Translations under genes and position numbers: made by a program
Assembly (NCBI GenBank): GCA_017745015.1
Contig: JAGIAF010000104.1
Coordinates: forward strand, 1,785-10,697
Reading direction: 5' to 3'
DNA: 8,913 bases
Source: Bdellovibrio sp.
GTDB lineage: Bacteria > Bdellovibrionota > Bdellovibrionia > Bdellovibrionales > Bdellovibrionaceae
Notes under the pieces: model-generated
The model's database searches: none
Seen by the model: the letters and a program-made list of their open reading frames with translations, nothing else
What the model was told of the DNA's origin: nothing
Shown here: positions 1 to 6,080 of the stretch, piece by piece
How positions within the stretch are numbered: the first letter of the stretch is position 1
How the letters are laid out: every line of letters starts with the position of its first letter

Positions 1-940
1 GGCCTGCAATGGCCACCGAGATCGCTCTTGGATCGGCGTTGCTGATATCTTCTGAGGCTAAAATGATGAGACGTCTGGCGATGAAGATCGGATCTTCTCC
101 GCCATCGAGCATTCTTGCCAGGTAATAAACAGCTGCATCGGGATCGCTTCCACGGACGCTTTTGATAAAGGCCGAGATAAGATCGTAGTGCATCTCGGAG
201 TTTTTATCGTAACCAATGGGATTTTGCTGAAGAAGTTCTCTCATGTCGTTGGTGCTGAGAGGTGGTTCTTCTCCGTCTTTCATGAAGCTGTACAAGATTT
301 CCAAGCTGTTGATCAAACGGCGACCGTCGCCATCGGAGAACTGCAAAAGATTTTCGATGGCTTCTGGCTGAAGGATATTTGCGAGAGGGATTTTGTATTG
401 AGCCTCTGCGCGCTTTACGATTTGCCCGAGATTCTCTTCGCTGAGACGTTCGAAAACGACGACACGACAGCGACTGAGTAAGGCGCGATTCAGCTCGTAG
501 CTTGGATTTTCAGTCGTGGCACCCACTAAAACTAAGTCGCCTTTTTCCACGAACGGAAGAAGGACATCCTGTTGGCCTTTGTTGAATCTGTGGATCTCGT
601 CTACGAAAAGGATTGTTTTTTGTTGGTACTGAAGACGACGGTCATGGCCTTTTTCGCCAATCTCTCGCAGTGTTTTTGTGCCCGCCTCTGTGGCGTTGAT
701 GTTTTCAAAGTGCGCTTTGAAATGCTGAGACAGAGCTAAGGCAAACGTCGTTTTTCCAGTTCCCGGAGGCCCCCAGATGATCAAGCTTGGCAGATAGCCC
801 TTGCGCAGCATTTGTCCGAGTTTGGATTGAGGGCCAATGGTCCTTTCTTGACCAATGATCTCGTCCAAATTCTTCGGGCGAAGAATTTCTGACAAAGGCG
901 AAGTCTGTTGAGTGGCTGCTGAAGCAGAAAACAAATCCAT
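1..940 (-). CDS. rarA: Replication-associated recombination protein A (RarA/MgsA), AAA+ ATPase, 3' end missing
   Basis: RarA is a cytoplasmic clamp-loader-like AAA+ ATPase that acts at stalled replication forks. From the ATG at 940, 313 residues are present; the E. coli protein has about 447, so roughly the last third lies beyond base 1. Visible motifs are Walker A GPPGTGKT (residues 57-64), Walker B LFVDEIHRF (from 111), sensor 1 GATTENPS (140-147), an arginine finger in LLSRCRV, sensor 2 GDGRR (204-208), and the family signatures YDLISAFIKSVRGSDPDAA and SEDISNADPRA. An in-frame ATG at 958 would add six residues. I prefer 940 because MDLF is a common RarA N-terminus, but neither start has a convincing Shine-Dalgarno. 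The gene diverges from the small secreted-protein gene and is separated from the pilus operon by that gene and a terminator. It appears intact as far as it can be seen. Confidence 0.93.
   Translation of the reverse strand, partial: MDLFSASAATQQTSPLSEILRPKNLDEIIGQERTIGPQSKLGQMLRKGYLPSLIIWGPPGTGKTTFALALSQHFKAHFENINATEAGTKTLREIGEKGHDRRLQYQQKTILFVDEIHRFNKGQQDVLLPFVEKGDLVLVGATTENPSYELNRALLSRCRVVVFERLSEENLGQIVKRAEAQYKIPLANILQPEAIENLLQFSDGDGRRLINSLEILYSFMKDGEEPPLSTNDMRELLQQNPIGYDKNSEMHYDLISAFIKSVRGSDPDAAVYYLARMLDGGEDPIFIARRLIILASEDISNADPRAISVAIAG
867..888. repeat. Perfect inverted repeat within rarA
   Basis: AAATTCTTC (867-875) and GAAGAATTT (880-888) are perfect 9-bp arms separated by GGGC. The repeat lies in the 5' part of rarA, over the codons for EILRPKNL. 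No T-run follows on either strand, so it is not a terminator. It could fold in the rarA mRNA near the start of the coding region, or it may be a chance product of codon choice. Confidence 0.5.
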
Positions 941-969
941 GAGGGATCTATAGTCCATTTGAGGGGGTA

Positions 970-997
970 AATCACGATGGAAATCACGTTTTGTGAT
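970..997. promoter_or_regulatory. Direct repeat plus palindrome in the rarA / small-gene divergent region
   Basis: AATCACG occurs at 970-976 and again at 982-988, twelve bases apart. The second copy forms a palindrome, ATCAC (983-987), five bases, GTGAT (993-997). The site sits between two divergent genes, which is where an operator would be expected. I recognise no known regulator consensus, and no clear -35/-10 pair can be assigned to either flanking gene, so the regulatory role is inferred from position only. Confidence 0.3.
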
Positions 998-1098
998 ACT
1001 GCGGTGGGATTTCGCTCTGCTTCTGATCTTTAGCAGCGTGGTTAACTAAGATTGGAGGTTCGCGGATGAGGGCATTTAAACTGACGTCGGAGGTTTTT

Positions 1099-1353
1099 AT
1101 GATTAAGTTTCTTTTTATCGCCTTAACGGTGCTTCTTGTGGTGGGAGGGTATGCTTTGGCAAGAGAAGGTTCAGGGCCTCATATTCTTGAGACTGGTACA
1201 TTTTCTGACGGCACCACAATAGAAACACAGGCGGTCTTAATTACGAATGGCGGCAAGCTACAGGTCGTTCAAGTTAAACAACCCGACGGAACCGTATGCT
1301 ACGGAATTGGGGGATCCAATTTCAACTCCCCGATGATCTCTTGTGTAAAATAA
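1099..1353 (+). CDS. Small secreted protein of unknown function (84 aa, signal peptide)
   Basis: I do not recognise this protein. From the ATG at 1099 it starts MIKFLFIALTVLLVVGGYALA, a typical Sec signal peptide with a likely cleavage after the ALA at residue 21. This leaves a mature periplasmic or secreted domain of about 63 residues. The mature part is short, beta-prone and glycine-rich, with two cysteines (in DGTVCYG and ISCVK near the end) that could form a disulfide. An in-frame ATG at 1066 would add 11 residues in front of the signal peptide. Both ATGs have a GGAGG upstream (1054-1058, seven bases before 1066; 1089-1093, five bases before 1099). I choose 1099 because it gives a normal signal-peptide n-region. 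The gene is the only plus-strand gene here, diverges from rarA and converges on the lipoprotein gene. No good plus-strand terminator follows it. Confidence 0.7.
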   Translation: MIKFLFIALTVLLVVGGYALAREGSGPHILETGTFSDGTTIETQAVLITNGGKLQVVQVKQPDGTVCYGIGGSNFNSPMISCVK

Positions 1354-1378
1354 AAAAACCCACTCTTTAAAAGTGGGT
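1352..1378 (-). terminator. Rho-independent terminator of the pilM-to-lipoprotein operon
   Basis: ACCCACT (1358-1364) pairs with AGTGGGT (1372-1378) across a seven-base loop. Read on the minus strand the hairpin runs straight into seven Ts (1358-1352). This is a classic intrinsic terminator 26 nt past the lipoprotein stop codon. On the plus strand the A-run precedes the hairpin and CCTGAGCATT follows, so it would be weak for the converging small gene. Confidence 0.85.
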
Positions 1379-1404
1379 CCTGAGCATTCATTTAATTCCG
1401 AAAA

Positions 1405-1980
1405 TTATTGGTTTTTTCCGAAGGTCACGTAGGTCAATGTTAAGAAACCAGTTTGATCATTTTCGTTGCTTGGATTTTGTTCGTATCCATAAACTCGAAC
1501 TTCAGCTGTTGCAGAGAACGCCGGCAAATCCTTGTTAATGCCGCCGCAATACATTGCGCACGTCGTAGTACGCTGAGCATCAGTAGAATTTGCAGCGATT
1601 TTTGCTTCTCTTCCGCTGCTATTCCACCAGTCGTCTCTGAGCGCTGCTAGACTGTCGCCAGCGAATGGGCATACAACTCTTTCGGTGGAGCCAGGCAATG
1701 TGTACGAGATTTCGATGCTCGTGATAAACACGTCACGGGTTGTAGAATGGGCGGGATTAAATTTCATCTTAGGGATTTTAAAGTACGCCATGGCGATGTC
1801 TGAAGTCGGTACTGTATCAGCATCCTCTGCCGTCTTTTGAGCAACACAACTTGTTGCGGTGCCAGGGACTACTTGCAACATGGCGGACGTGACTTCGACA
1901 TCAACTAAACTGTCGCCGCCGGAGCAGGAGACCAGAGATGCGAGTGAAAATGCTGTGGCGATTTTTGCTAGCTTATTCAT
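1405..1980 (-). CDS. Outer-membrane-type lipoprotein of unknown function, last gene of the pilus operon
   Basis: I do not recognise this 191-residue protein. Its N-terminus is a lipoprotein signal peptide with lipobox LVSC and the lipidated cysteine at residue 19. Ser at +2 suggests sorting to the outer membrane. The mature part has four more cysteines (45, 104, 141, 145), which could make two disulfides, and alternating hydrophobic stretches suggest a beta-rich fold. No TPR repeats are visible, so it does not resemble the PilQ pilotin Tgl/PilF. The ATG at 1980 has a strong GGGGAGG (1986-1992) and lies 15 nt after the pilQ stop. A terminator follows it. It is therefore almost certainly co-transcribed with pilQ, and an accessory role with the secretin or pilus is a reasonable inference from position only. 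It could also be an unrelated passenger. Confidence 0.85.
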   Translation of the reverse strand: MNKLAKIATAFSLASLVSCSGGDSLVDVEVTSAMLQVVPGTATSCVAQKTAEDADTVPTSDIAMAYFKIPKMKFNPAHSTTRDVFITSIEISYTLPGSTERVVCPFAGDSLAALRDDWWNSSGREAKIAANSTDAQRTTTCAMYCGGINKDLPAFSATAEVRVYGYEQNPSNENDQTGFLTLTYVTFGKNQ

Positions 1981-1995
1981 GGTATCCTCCCCTTT

Positions 1996-4140
1996 CTAGA
2001 AATCTTGTGTTTCGTTTTTCATTGAACCGTTATCGACCTGACCCATGATTCTTGGAGTGAGGAAGATAAGAAGCTCCGACTTATCCTTCGTTGTACTTTG
2101 AAGCTTGAACAAGTTGCCAACGATAGGAAGGTCTCTTAACCAAGGAACACCGTTTTCGCCATCAGTAGCATCGCTTTGGTAAATACCGCCGATAACTGCT
2201 GTTTGGCCGTTTTTAACCAAGACGCGAGTATTCGCCTCACGACTGTTTACTGAGAACGAACCGTCCCCCTCGGGAGCGCCACGGATTTGTCTGTTAACTG
2301 CTACTTTCATCATAACAGATCCATCCGCTGTTACCTGAGGAGTTACCTCTAGTTTAAGCGTCAATGGCTTAAATTGATACGATGTTTGTTGTGAGTTACC
2401 CGTAACAGTGACCTGTTTTACTGGTACTTCCGTAGTCGTATTAATGTCAGCTTTCTCGTTTGACATAGTCAGGATACGAGGAGCTGAGAGTGTTTTAACT
2501 TTATTCTCAGTTTCAGATAATGCGAGGGCTGCGGAGATGCTGCCGAACACATCCAAAGTACCAACGTCTAGGTTGAAGTTGAAGTTCGTACCAGTACTTG
2601 CACCAGGATTCACAGAGAATCTTGGTGTCATATTCACTGGTCCACGCGACGTCGAACCCAGCTTGATACTTTGACCGGAAGCGCTCCAACTTACACCGAT
2701 GTTACGTGTGAATTGCTCGCTGGCTTCAACGATTTTACCTTCGATAAGTACTTGGGAAGGTTGTGTATCCAAGCTAACGATCAACTTTGCAACACGCTCC
2801 AAATTTTCCGCGATATCCGTCACAACTAGAGAGTTTGTACGAATGTCGCCGACAACTTTACCGCGCTCACCCAAGAAGTCTTTGATCTTCTTCTCGAGCT
2901 CATCAACTTTTGCGTAGCTCACTGGGAACATACGAACTTTAAGTGGCTCAAGGTTTTTACGAGCTAGAGCCAACTTGTTTGCATCATCCTCTTCCGTTTT
3001 CAAATCTTGAAGTGGAGCGATACGAAGGACATTGCCTTGACGCGTGTAACCCAACTTACGAGCACGCATCAAAACTACAAGTGCTTGGTCCCAAGGTACT
3101 TGACGAAGTTTCAAGCTGACGTTGCCCTTAACTTCATCAGAGATCACCATGTTCACGCCGCTTTCCTCAGTGATGAGGTTCAAAGCATCGCGGATATCCA
3201 TGTTGCTTGTTTCAATCGAAATTTTCTTACCGTAGAATTTCGTGTTGCCCGCCAAAAACTCAGTCAGGTTTTGATTCGGAAGAACTTGTCCGTCGCCGCC
3301 GACATCAGTCACTTGCTCATGTTCAGCCACTGGTGTACTTGCAGTTCCTGCCGCCACGATCAAAAGATTGCTGCCTTCTGCTTGGACTGCTGGCTCAGAA
3401 ACGCCTTCACGCATTTGAATTACGAAACGAGCTGTCGTAGAACCCGGGTTTTGGTAAGCATCAATCGCTCCCACTGCGCCACGAATATCACGTGTATTCA
3501 AGGAACGCTTCAAACGCTCTGGCAAAACGGCGTTTTCAACTTCAACGATATATTGGTGAAGATCTGTGTTGGAACGAGTCGTGTATGTTAATGGACGGTC
3601 CGCTTGAACGATGATAGTTCCACCATTGTCATTTGCTTTGAATTTCAAATCAGTGATAGTTGCCGGAGCGCCATTTGATGCCACGGGAACTGTCTCATGA
3701 GTTGGCTCTGGTGCTGCGGCTGGAACCTCAGGAGCTGGAGCTTGTGGAGCTGGCGCCGGAGTATCAATCGCTGTATTTGCAAAGGGATCTTCAGCTGGCA
3801 CATCCGCTACTGGAGGAGTCTCAGGTTGTTCTGGTGCTGCTGGTTCTTGAGCAACTTGTTCAGAGCCACCACCAGACGCCTGATTGATTTCGTCTTCAAT
3901 CGCAAGATCTTGATCGCCATTTGTAGATGGAGCATGCTCTTGAGCCGCTTGATCTTGAGCTTTGTCTTCGAATTCAGAGAATTCGTCTGAGCCTTCTGGT
4001 GCTTCGCTAGTTGCAGCGACTTCGGAGCCGTTATCAAGGCCTTCATCTAAAGAGAGATCGTCCTGAACGTGGCTGCTTGCACAAGCAGTCATGTTTGCAA
4101 TCATTGCACTTACGATCAAAAGTCTAATGAATCCGTTCAT
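1996..4140 (-). CDS. pilQ: Type IV pilus secretin PilQ, with apparent lipobox
   Basis: PilQ forms the multimeric outer-membrane pore through which the pilus passes. The 714 residues show a signal peptide ending MTAC (Cys20), followed by ASS; this looks like a lipobox although Met at -3 is non-canonical. Residues about 25-100 are acidic and low-complexity and about 96-150 are Pro/Ala-rich. There follow a single AMIN domain (about 161-265), an N0/STN domain (about 304-380), an N1 domain (about 401-460), and the secretin beta-barrel (about 463-699). The secretin signature VPWLRDLPIVGNLF lies at 665-678, and LLIFLTPRIM ends the barrel. Only 14 residues follow it, so no C-terminal pilotin-binding extension is obvious. 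It is the penultimate gene of the pilM operon, 49 nt after pilP. The start is fixed by a perfect Shine-Dalgarno. Confidence 0.97.
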   Translation of the reverse strand: MNGFIRLLIVSAMIANMTACASSHVQDDLSLDEGLDNGSEVAATSEAPEGSDEFSEFEDKAQDQAAQEHAPSTNGDQDLAIEDEINQASGGGSEQVAQEPAAPEQPETPPVADVPAEDPFANTAIDTPAPAPQAPAPEVPAAAPEPTHETVPVASNGAPATITDLKFKANDNGGTIIVQADRPLTYTTRSNTDLHQYIVEVENAVLPERLKRSLNTRDIRGAVGAIDAYQNPGSTTARFVIQMREGVSEPAVQAEGSNLLIVAAGTASTPVAEHEQVTDVGGDGQVLPNQNLTEFLAGNTKFYGKKISIETSNMDIRDALNLITEESGVNMVISDEVKGNVSLKLRQVPWDQALVVLMRARKLGYTRQGNVLRIAPLQDLKTEEDDANKLALARKNLEPLKVRMFPVSYAKVDELEKKIKDFLGERGKVVGDIRTNSLVVTDIAENLERVAKLIVSLDTQPSQVLIEGKIVEASEQFTRNIGVSWSASGQSIKLGSTSRGPVNMTPRFSVNPGASTGTNFNFNLDVGTLDVFGSISAALALSETENKVKTLSAPRILTMSNEKADINTTTEVPVKQVTVTGNSQQTSYQFKPLTLKLEVTPQVTADGSVMMKVAVNRQIRGAPEGDGSFSVNSREANTRVLVKNGQTAVIGGIYQSDATDGENGVPWLRDLPIVGNLFKLQSTTKDKSELLIFLTPRIMGQVDNGSMKNETQDF

Positions 4141-4145
4141 TAGTT

Positions 4146-4152
4146 CCTCCTT
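4146..4152 (-). promoter_or_regulatory. Ribosome binding site of pilQ
   Basis: AAGGAGG on the minus strand, five bases before the ATG at 4140, matches the anti-Shine-Dalgarno fully. pilQ is not translationally coupled by overlap to pilP as the upstream genes are to each other. This strong independent site fits a secretin that is needed in more copies than its inner-membrane partners (inference). Confidence 0.85.
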
Positions 4153-4161
4153 GAAAAGTCA

Positions 4162-4181
4162 TACCCCGACAGAGCAGGGTA
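4162..4181 (-). other. Possible intercistronic stem-loop between pilP and pilQ
   Basis: TACCC (4162-4166) and GGGTA (4177-4181) can pair across a ten-base loop in the pilP-pilQ gap. The stem is short and no T-run follows on the minus strand, so it should not terminate. It could affect mRNA processing between the two genes, but the evidence is slight. Confidence 0.25.
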
Positions 4182-4189
4182 AAAACGTT

Positions 4190-4894
4190 CTACTTTTTAA
4201 ACTCAATCACGCGGGTTTCTTTAATCGCTTTGTCCTCGTCGTATTTAGTTTCTACGACGACAATCTCACCCTCGCGAATTGCCGAAACATATCCTTCGTT
4301 ACGGCCAATTTTAGAATTCTTAATAATTGTATAAACAGTTCCATCTGGATCGCGAATCATGGCGCGCGGTCTGCCCACGTCCCATAGAATACCGACAATT
4401 TGCAGACGATCCAAATCCCAACGTTGCAATGGTTCTAATTGCTCCACGGGAACTTCTTTGCGTGATGACACGCGAATAACTCGGAACGGTTTGAACGGAT
4501 CACGTTTTCCAGTTGGATCATAAACGTAATCATCCTTCGGCAAAACATCAGAGTTTGGAGCCGTCACTGCATCACCCATTTGCATGTCAGGTGGTGGAGG
4601 TGGAACAGTGGCGTCTTGATGTGGCGGTTGCACTGGCGGAGCAGCCGGTTGAGCTGTTTGCGCAGGCTGTCCTGGAGGCGGAGGTGGTGGTGGAACTTGC
4701 GGCTGTGCCGTCGTACCCGGAGCCGGAACTTGAGTGTTTTCCACTTCTTTCATGAACTCGGGTGGCAAATCGCCATTCGACGGTGCCGTTTGAGAATGAG
4801 CAGGGGCCATGAACTTCATACTCACCGCAAAGGCAAGCCAAAGTCCCAAGGAGGCCACTATAATGTAAGACACCATCCATCTTACAGATTTCAC
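4190..4894 (-). CDS. pilP: Type IV pilus alignment protein PilP, membrane-anchored without lipidation cysteine
   Basis: PilP links the PilN/PilO inner-membrane complex to the N0 region of PilQ in the periplasm. The 234-residue protein starts with a membrane helix (about 8-29), then a Pro/Ala/Gln-rich linker (about 55-105) with runs of seven prolines (68-74) and five prolines (98-102). The family motif DPTGKRDPFKPF lies at 126-137, and the C-terminal beta domain (about 150-225) contains LDRLQIVGILWD. PilP is normally a lipoprotein, but this protein contains no cysteine at all, so the N-terminal helix must act as signal anchor or as a cleaved signal. The start is GTG at 4894, overlapping the pilO stop as GTGA, with GGAG eight bases upstream. 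It is the fourth gene of the pilM operon. Confidence 0.92.
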   Translation of the reverse strand: MKSVRWMVSYIIVASLGLWLAFAVSMKFMAPAHSQTAPSNGDLPPEFMKEVENTQVPAPGTTAQPQVPPPPPPPGQPAQTAQPAAPPVQPPHQDATVPPPPPDMQMGDAVTAPNSDVLPKDDYVYDPTGKRDPFKPFRVIRVSSRKEVPVEQLEPLQRWDLDRLQIVGILWDVGRPRAMIRDPDGTVYTIIKNSKIGRNEGYVSAIREGEIVVVETKYDEDKAIKETRVIEFKK

Positions 4895-5472
4895 TGCTGC
4901 GTCTCCGTTTTTGGTTTTTCCGGCGCAAGTTTATAACCAACAACTTGCCCTTCAAACTTCAAAGGTCTTCCACCCTCTTGTTCCGTAATAACGATGTTTT
5001 TCACACGCGCCAATCGCTCTGAAGAAGATACTAAATAAACAAATTGCGCCAACTGAGCATAAGTACCTTCCAGTGTTACATCCACCGGAACTTCTTCAAC
5101 CACTTCACGCTTGATATTTTCTCCCGGTTTCTTCTGTTTGATACTTACAGAGGCACCACGAGCAAAACCGTCGATCGCCTTATTAATATCAATAGAAAAC
5201 AAAACTGTTGGAAGACGTTTTGAAATCTCTTGATACTGTTGGCTGAGGCGACCTAACTTTTCTTGCATTTCACGGACTTGTTTCAACGTCGCATCCGTGT
5301 CTTTTTTCTTAGCTTCTTCAGCAGAAACCTGCTGGCTCACTGATGCGATCTGTGCGTCAATTGATGAGCCATCGTCATACAACGTAAAGTAAAACACCGC
5401 GCCGACCAGAAGGCCGATCATCAGAGTTTTGCCATATGTGTATGTCGAAAGTGTATCGAAGATCTTATTCAT
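4891..5472 (-). CDS. pilO: Type IV pilus inner-membrane alignment protein PilO
   Basis: PilO pairs with PilN through periplasmic coiled coils and ferredoxin-like domains in the inner-membrane alignment complex. The 193 residues show a short cytoplasmic N-terminus, one membrane helix (about 15-31), a charged coiled coil (about 36-87), and the C-terminal PilO domain (about 90-183), including VPVDVTLEGTYAQLAQFVYL. Length is close to the family norm. The ATG at 5472 overlaps the pilN stop as ATGA, with GGAGAG six bases upstream, which indicates translational coupling with pilN. Its own stop overlaps the GTG of pilP. The tail (KLAPEKPKTETQQ) is polar and probably flexible. Confidence 0.93.
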   Translation of the reverse strand: MNKIFDTLSTYTYGKTLMIGLLVGAVFYFTLYDDGSSIDAQIASVSQQVSAEEAKKKDTDATLKQVREMQEKLGRLSQQYQEISKRLPTVLFSIDINKAIDGFARGASVSIKQKKPGENIKREVVEEVPVDVTLEGTYAQLAQFVYLVSSSERLARVKNIVITEQEGGRPLKFEGQVVGYKLAPEKPKTETQQ

Positions 5473-6080
5473 TGCGGTCTCTCCAATACACAGCTGATCT
5501 CAAACTTCTTCAAACTGTTCCCGTCGACGATGACTTCAGTTGAACTCACCAAGTTCACATCCATCAAGAACACGCTCTTTGTGAGAGCTTCCAAAAATTG
5601 AGAGACCTCGTAATCGCTGACCGCCATTCCTTGCACAATCACCTTTTCAGGATTTAGCTGAACATTGGTCAACCACGCTTTTTCAGGAATCACCTGCTGC
5701 AAAAGATCCATCACGCGAATTTCACGACTGCGATCTTTAGAGATTTTATCCAAGGCTGCGATACGAGCCTCGATGATCGCTTCGTCTTCTTTAAACTTCT
5801 TAATTTCAGCAACTGATGCCGCCGCTTTCGCGTTGTAGTCCGTCAGCTCCTGAAGATTTTGCTGCATACTTGCAAGCTGCGCCAACTTACCTGGCACGTT
5901 TTGCTCTTGATAAGCATATAGAGCAACAGCCGGAAGCAAAATCACAACCAAACGTTTCAGAGCCTCTTTACGTGACTCCTCGCCGGAAATGAAGACGTCC
6001 TCAACACCGCCGCCACCGAATTGGGCGCCGATTGCTGCGCTACTGCCGACACCTGGAGACGCAAGATTGATTTTAATCAT
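5469..6080 (-). CDS. pilN: Type IV pilus inner-membrane alignment protein PilN
   Basis: PilN is the bitopic partner of PilO; its cytoplasmic N-terminal peptide binds PilM. The 203 residues begin MIKINLA, the conserved PilM-docking motif. A Gly-rich and then charged stretch runs to about residue 41, followed by one membrane helix (about 42-57), a periplasmic coiled coil (about 63-118) and a ferredoxin-like domain (about 120-200). The stretch between the docking motif and the helix is longer than the roughly 20 residues usual for PilN. The ATG at 6080 overlaps the pilM stop as ATGA and is preceded by GGGGGA about six bases upstream. Its stop overlaps pilO in the same way. Confidence 0.93.
   Translation of the reverse strand: MIKINLASPGVGSSAAIGAQFGGGGVEDVFISGEESRKEALKRLVVILLPAVALYAYQEQNVPGKLAQLASMQQNLQELTDYNAKAAASVAEIKKFKEDEAIIEARIAALDKISKDRSREIRVMDLLQQVIPEKAWLTNVQLNPEKVIVQGMAVSDYEVSQFLEALTKSVFLMDVNLVSSTEVIVDGNSLKKFEISCVLERPQ

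Noticed and set aside
781..987. 68-codon minus-strand frame overlapping the start of rarA
   Set aside because: It is out of frame with the clear RarA reading that carries Walker A and has no recognisable features.
1358..1378. The hairpin after the small plus-strand gene as its own terminator
   Set aside because: On the plus strand the A-run comes before the hairpin and no T-run follows, so the structure fits termination of the minus-strand operon only.
3007..3591. 194-codon open frame on the plus strand
   Set aside because: It lies wholly antisense to the conserved N0/AMIN part of pilQ, has no ribosome site or family resemblance, and its composition is what the opposite strand of pilQ gives.
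3969..3985. Inverted repeat CGAATTC-AGA-GAATTCG within pilQ
   Set aside because: It results from two Glu-Phe codon pairs (GAATTC is itself palindromic) in the DEFSEFED stretch.
3807..4046. Lysine-rich 79-codon frame on the minus strand
   Set aside because: It is a shifted reading of the acidic pilQ linker (GAA/GAC-rich codons read as AAG/ACN), fully within pilQ.
4513..4955. Several Trp/Arg- or Ser/Thr-rich open frames on both strands
   Set aside because: They are out-of-frame readings of the proline-rich pilP linker; repeated CCN codons keep stops away in other frames.
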